Shown: positions 61,333-64,000 of the stretch, in pieces
Position numbering within the stretch: the first letter of the stretch is position 1
Layout: each line of letters opens with the position of its first letter
Assembly: GCF_900103005.1 (NCBI RefSeq)
Contig: NZ_FMWL01000001.1
Coordinates: 62,001 to 126,000, forward strand
DNA length: 64,000 nt
Reading direction: 5' to 3'
Source of the DNA: Acidaminobacter hydrogenoformans DSM 2784
Lineage (GTDB): Bacteria > Bacillota > Clostridia > Peptostreptococcales > Acidaminobacteraceae
Made by a program: the position numbers and the translations under genes
The notes under the pieces: generated by a model
What the model was told of the DNA's origin: nothing
The model's database searches: none
Seen by the model: the letters and a program-made list of their open reading frames with translations, nothing else

Positions 61333-62715
61333 TTACGCTCCTTTTTGTGAGGCTCGTGGTCGCGAAATCCCCCGCCGGCCAAGTATAATCGCATAAAGTA
61401 CCGTAGTCAGCGGGAACAAATATAATAGAACACTGTACTTACCATACATGGCCGGCGTAATCCCTGTCAGACCTACAATAATGATGGTGTTGACATTCCA
61501 AAACTGCAGCGGCGCCATAATCACGCCCGTGTCAGATACCGTCCTAACCAAGTCCGCTATGGTCAACCCCCTGGCTTCAAAGGCACTCCGCAAAGATTTA
61601 ACTGGCAGTAGAATGGGCAGCGTCTGATCACAGGAGACGCTTAGGAACAGAATGCTGAGAAGACCGGTTTTTACCGTAAGCCTCCCTGGACCGTCCCGCT
61701 CCGAGATCAGCTTGCCCATCAATGGCGCCAGCGCGTCCGTCCGTTCGAGAATCCCGCTGAAAGCGACCGCGCAGAGCACAATCATCAGCACCTCCAGCAT
61801 GGGGAGAACGCCCCCGCCTTTAAGGATGCCCGCGAGAAGCGGCGCAGTGTCCGAAGACAGGCTGTAGCCCCCCAGCAACCACCCTGCCAGCTGCAGGATC
61901 CCCGCACCTTGTATCAGGATGGCCGTCAGGCTGCCAATCAAAATGCAGACCAGCATGCCGACATGAATTTTAAATCCCTTGAAGGTCATGGCAAGCAGGA
62001 GTGCCGGAATCGCAAACAGCAGCGGACTCATGACATATTGCTCAGAGAGGGCCCCCCGGAGCACCTCAGTGTCCACCGCAGCCGATACAGTCTGGGTCGT
62101 GCTTCCGAGCCACGCGTAAAGCCCGGCACATACCAGCATCACTGGTATTGTGGTTTTAAGCGCAGCCCTGGCATACGTCTTGTACGGGAGCTTTGCCACC
62201 CCAAGCTGCAGATTGACCAGCCCATTGACCGGCGAAAGCTTGTCCGCAATGTAGGATCCGGACAGGATCGCGCCCAGGATCAGCGGTGGCGCGAAGCCAA
62301 AGCCGCTCCCAATTCCCATAAGGGCTATACCTATGGTACTCAGCGTCCCCAGGCCCGTTCCCATGATCATGGCGACGACCGCGGTAATCAAAAAAGCCGC
62401 CATCAAAAAGGTCTCCTTGGCAAACCACTCGAGACCATAATAAATAATAGCCGGAATGACCCCTGAAGCGATCCAGATGGCAATGGAGGCCCCCATTAAA
62501 AGGATGACGACATAAACTACCGTGCAGCCACGCACCGCAATAAGTGCCGAATCTATCATCACCCTTGGATCAAAGCCTTTTCGACCGAAGAAGAATAAAA
62601 GCAGTAAGATGGCAGTCGCAAAGCCCCAAAAAAGTGAAATCTGGAGCAAGATTGCGCTTACAATGCAAAGCACCACCATCAGCAAGGTGATCAGGCTGTC
62701 GCGAAATGTCAGCAT
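61333..62715 (-). CDS. NhaC-family Na+/H+ antiporter
   Basis: 460 aa with about 11-12 membrane helices. The segments TGLGTLSTIGIALMGIGSGFG, GAILSGSYIADKLSPVNGLVNL and LFLSVSCDQTLPILLPVKSLRSAF match the NhaC family (conserved Asp and Ser/Thr-rich re-entrant parts). It could alternatively exchange organic anions, as malate/lactate antiporters of this family do. Begins 6 bp after the HAD-protein gene and ends 4 bp before truA. Confidence 0.88.
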   Translation of the reverse strand: MLTFRDSLITLLMVVLCIVSAILLQISLFWGFATAILLLLFFFGRKGFDPRVMIDSALIAVRGCTVVYVVILLMGASIAIWIASGVIPAIIYYGLEWFAKETFLMAAFLITAVVAMIMGTGLGTLSTIGIALMGIGSGFGFAPPLILGAILSGSYIADKLSPVNGLVNLQLGVAKLPYKTYARAALKTTIPVMLVCAGLYAWLGSTTQTVSAAVDTEVLRGALSEQYVMSPLLFAIPALLLAMTFKGFKIHVGMLVCILIGSLTAILIQGAGILQLAGWLLGGYSLSSDTAPLLAGILKGGGVLPMLEVLMIVLCAVAFSGILERTDALAPLMGKLISERDGPGRLTVKTGLLSILFLSVSCDQTLPILLPVKSLRSAFEARGLTIADLVRTVSDTGVIMAPLQFWNVNTIIIVGLTGITPAMYGKYSVLLYLFPLTTVLYAIILGRRGISRPRASQKGA

Positions 62716-62721
62716 GGGAAC

Positions 62722-63192
62722 CTACTCTCTCAGGGTTGCGACAAGGCGCTTTGGATTTTCCAAAGTATCCAGCACATCCAGAATATCTATAAACAAGAGA
62801 TCCGCGTCCATCAGCGCTCTCCGCGCGAGGCCTTCCGCGCCAATGACCGCGATCCCCAAAATGGCGCGCTTCAACATCAAACTGTCATTATTGCCATTGC
62901 CTACCGCAATGGTACGATCCGTTCCAAGTTTTTGAAGAAACTCAAGCTTTTCCTCTGTACCATGTTCACTTTCCAGAATATGAACGTCAATGCGCATACC
63001 CTCAAAGGCTTTTTTCACCGTGCCATAGGTATCCGCAGTCAAAATATAGATTTTTACTGTATGAGAGAGCTTTTTCAATCGTTCAAGGACACCCTCAATC
63101 AATTCGCCATCTTTGGCCACCGTACCGTTATAATCAAATACCACATTTTTGATGACTAATTTCCCATAAGAAGGAATATCAACTTCCAGCAT
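62722..63192 (-). CDS. Small HAD-superfamily hydrolase
   Basis: Predicted 156 aa, capless HAD fold. Motif I reads VVFDYNGTVAKDGEL: the nucleophile Asp is there, but the second acidic residue of DxD is Asn. Motif II is YILTADTYG, motif III the Lys in EEKLEFLQ, motif IV VGNGNNDSLML. The pattern is like the P-domain of P-type ATPases (soluble P-type ATPase-like proteins). It may be a phosphatase of weak activity or a regulator. Start ATG with AGGAGG upstream; the frame reaching 63405 is antisense to the next gene. Confidence 0.85.
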   Translation of the reverse strand: MLEVDIPSYGKLVIKNVVFDYNGTVAKDGELIEGVLERLKKLSHTVKIYILTADTYGTVKKAFEGMRIDVHILESEHGTEEKLEFLQKLGTDRTIAVGNGNNDSLMLKRAILGIAVIGAEGLARRALMDADLLFIDILDVLDTLENPKRLVATLRE

Positions 63193-63265
63193 AGCTTGCC
63201 TCCTGTTTGTATGATTTGCGTAAAACGCCAAAAAAAAGGTATATATAAGTGAGGAGGTGATCCAA

Positions 63266-64000
63266 ATGTCAGACCTGTCCCCCGACACAAAATTTTCTGA
63301 AAGCAGAACTGAAGACGCGAGCGCAAAAAAATCCCAAAGCACCACAAAAGGTAAAGTCCTTGCTGTCGTCAGTTCCGCCAGAAGTCTGACAATGTCAGAC
63401 GGCACCTCCGTCTCCTGTGGCTATCATCTGTGTGAGCTTGCGGATCTGCATAGAGCCTTGACTGAAGCCGGCTATCAGGTTGTGTTCGCAACGCCGGACG
63501 GCGATACGCCTCTGGCAGACGAAGACGGCGCTTCAGCCCTGGAACCCGAACAGCGCAGAGCTTATGAGCTTTATATAGATAGTCTGACGGAGCTGCTGAT
63601 CCCACTGAAGCTCTCTGACATCACCGAGGAAATGCTGTTACACCTTCACGGTCTGCTTATACCGGGCGGAAAAGGCGCCTTGTCCGACCTTCCAAATCAT
63701 AAGGATATGAAGCGCATCCTTAAGCATATGAAAGCGCATATGAAGCCCATTGTCGCCATAGGTCACGGCACCGCCGGATTGATTCAGGAACCGGAGCCAG
63801 ATGAGGCTTGGCTGTTTTATGATTATGAAATGACCTGTTTCCCTAAAGCCCTCGAAGAACGTCTTGCCAAACGCCAGGCCACGGCGGCACCGGCTTTTGA
63901 CCTCGAGGGGGTTCTGGATGATTTGGGCGCGGAGCTGCGCTTTCACAGGCATTACAGCCGCGAATTCATAGTGGAGTTCAAAGAGCTTCTCACTGGACAA
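63266..64000 (+). CDS. DJ-1/PfpI (class I glutamine amidotransferase-like) protein lacking the nucleophile Cys (3' end beyond window)
   Basis: 245 codons are visible and no stop is reached. After a hydrophilic start of about 28 residues comes KVLAVVSSARSLTMSDGTSVSCGYHLCELADLHRAL, then AGYQVVFATPDGDTP, LHGLLIPGGKGALSDLPN and MKPIVAIGHGTAGLI. This is the order of Hsp31/DJ-1/PfpI proteins (glyoxalase, deglycase or chaperone roles are claimed for the family). The elbow motif should read xxCHG, with a Cys as nucleophile, but here it is IGHG. GAGGAGGTGATCC, a perfect anti-16S match, precedes the ATG. Divergent from the HAD operon. Confidence 0.82.
   Translation, partial: MSDLSPDTKFSESRTEDASAKKSQSTTKGKVLAVVSSARSLTMSDGTSVSCGYHLCELADLHRALTEAGYQVVFATPDGDTPLADEDGASALEPEQRRAYELYIDSLTELLIPLKLSDITEEMLLHLHGLLIPGGKGALSDLPNHKDMKRILKHMKAHMKPIVAIGHGTAGLIQEPEPDEAWLFYDYEMTCFPKALEERLAKRQATAAPAFDLEGVLDDLGAELRFHRHYSREFIVEFKELLTGQ

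Noticed and set aside
1-64000. CRISPR array, prophage or known defence island
   Set aside because: No regularly spaced direct repeats, no cas, restriction, toxin-antitoxin or phage structural genes were recognised.

Overview
The window looks like a chromosomal segment of a low-to-moderate G+C Gram-positive anaerobe of the class Clostridia. The reasons are the gene order purR-spoVG-glmU-prs-pth-mfd-prsA-yabM-mazG-hup-rqcP-divIC-yabR, a Bacillus-type PurR, crotonase and 3-hydroxybutyryl-CoA dehydrogenase genes, strong AGGAGG-type ribosome binding sites, and lipoproteins with Gram-positive lipoboxes. I cannot name genus or species from the sequence alone.

Left part (1 to about 17.3 kb, minus strand, visibly A+T-richer): a Wzy-dependent extracellular polysaccharide or capsule cluster, read from right to left and continuing past the left edge. 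In transcription order it holds a polyprenyl-phosphate sugar transferase with an unusual C-terminal extension, a cyclic di-GMP-I (GEMM) riboswitch, an exported parallel beta-helix protein with a Thr/Ser/Pro linker, a WbuB-like glycosyltransferase, the UDP-L-FucNAc synthesis trio capE-capF-capG, two GT4 glycosyltransferases, a Wzy polymerase, a beta-propeller transferase-like protein, a GT2 glycosyltransferase, a polysaccharide pyruvyl transferase and a Wzx flippase (cut by the window edge). The riboswitch ties at least the beta-helix protein to c-di-GMP, the usual signal for biofilm and surface states.

Middle (17.5-27 kb): a small secreted protein of unknown function; a mobile-element graveyard (decayed IS1634-type transposase, IS66 tnpB scrap, and a trio of tyrosine recombinases joined by ATGA overlaps, two of them broken); then a metabolic module of LysR regulator, agmatinase-family hydrolase and YjiH-type membrane protein. 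A tRNA-Met/tRNA-Thr pair at 27.0-27.2 kb marks the border to the more G+C-rich housekeeping half.

Right part (27-64 kb): Ppx/GppA phosphatase, then the conserved yabR-to-purR block on the minus strand and murC divergent from purR. After that come an LCP-family wall enzyme, hbd-crt with a small membrane protein, an aminotransferase, lspA, cardiolipin synthase, trmB, pyrE, two envelope proteins (a DUF4015-type putative glycoside hydrolase and an L,D-transpeptidase), a nitroreductase, a beta-CASP metallohydrolase, a MATE exporter with a possible ATC start, the HAD-NhaC-truA operon, and a DJ-1/PfpI-like protein without the usual cysteine, cut by the right edge.

Compared with the Bacillus subtilis order, spoVT, yabP, yabQ, ctc, fin and spoIIE are absent from their usual places, although a sigma-H-like promoter still precedes spoVG. 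No CRISPR array, phage module or recognisable defence system was seen. The most unusual items are the c-di-GMP switch in the polysaccharide locus, the sugar-transferase fusion, the decayed recombinase trio, the ATC start and the cysteine-less DJ-1 protein.
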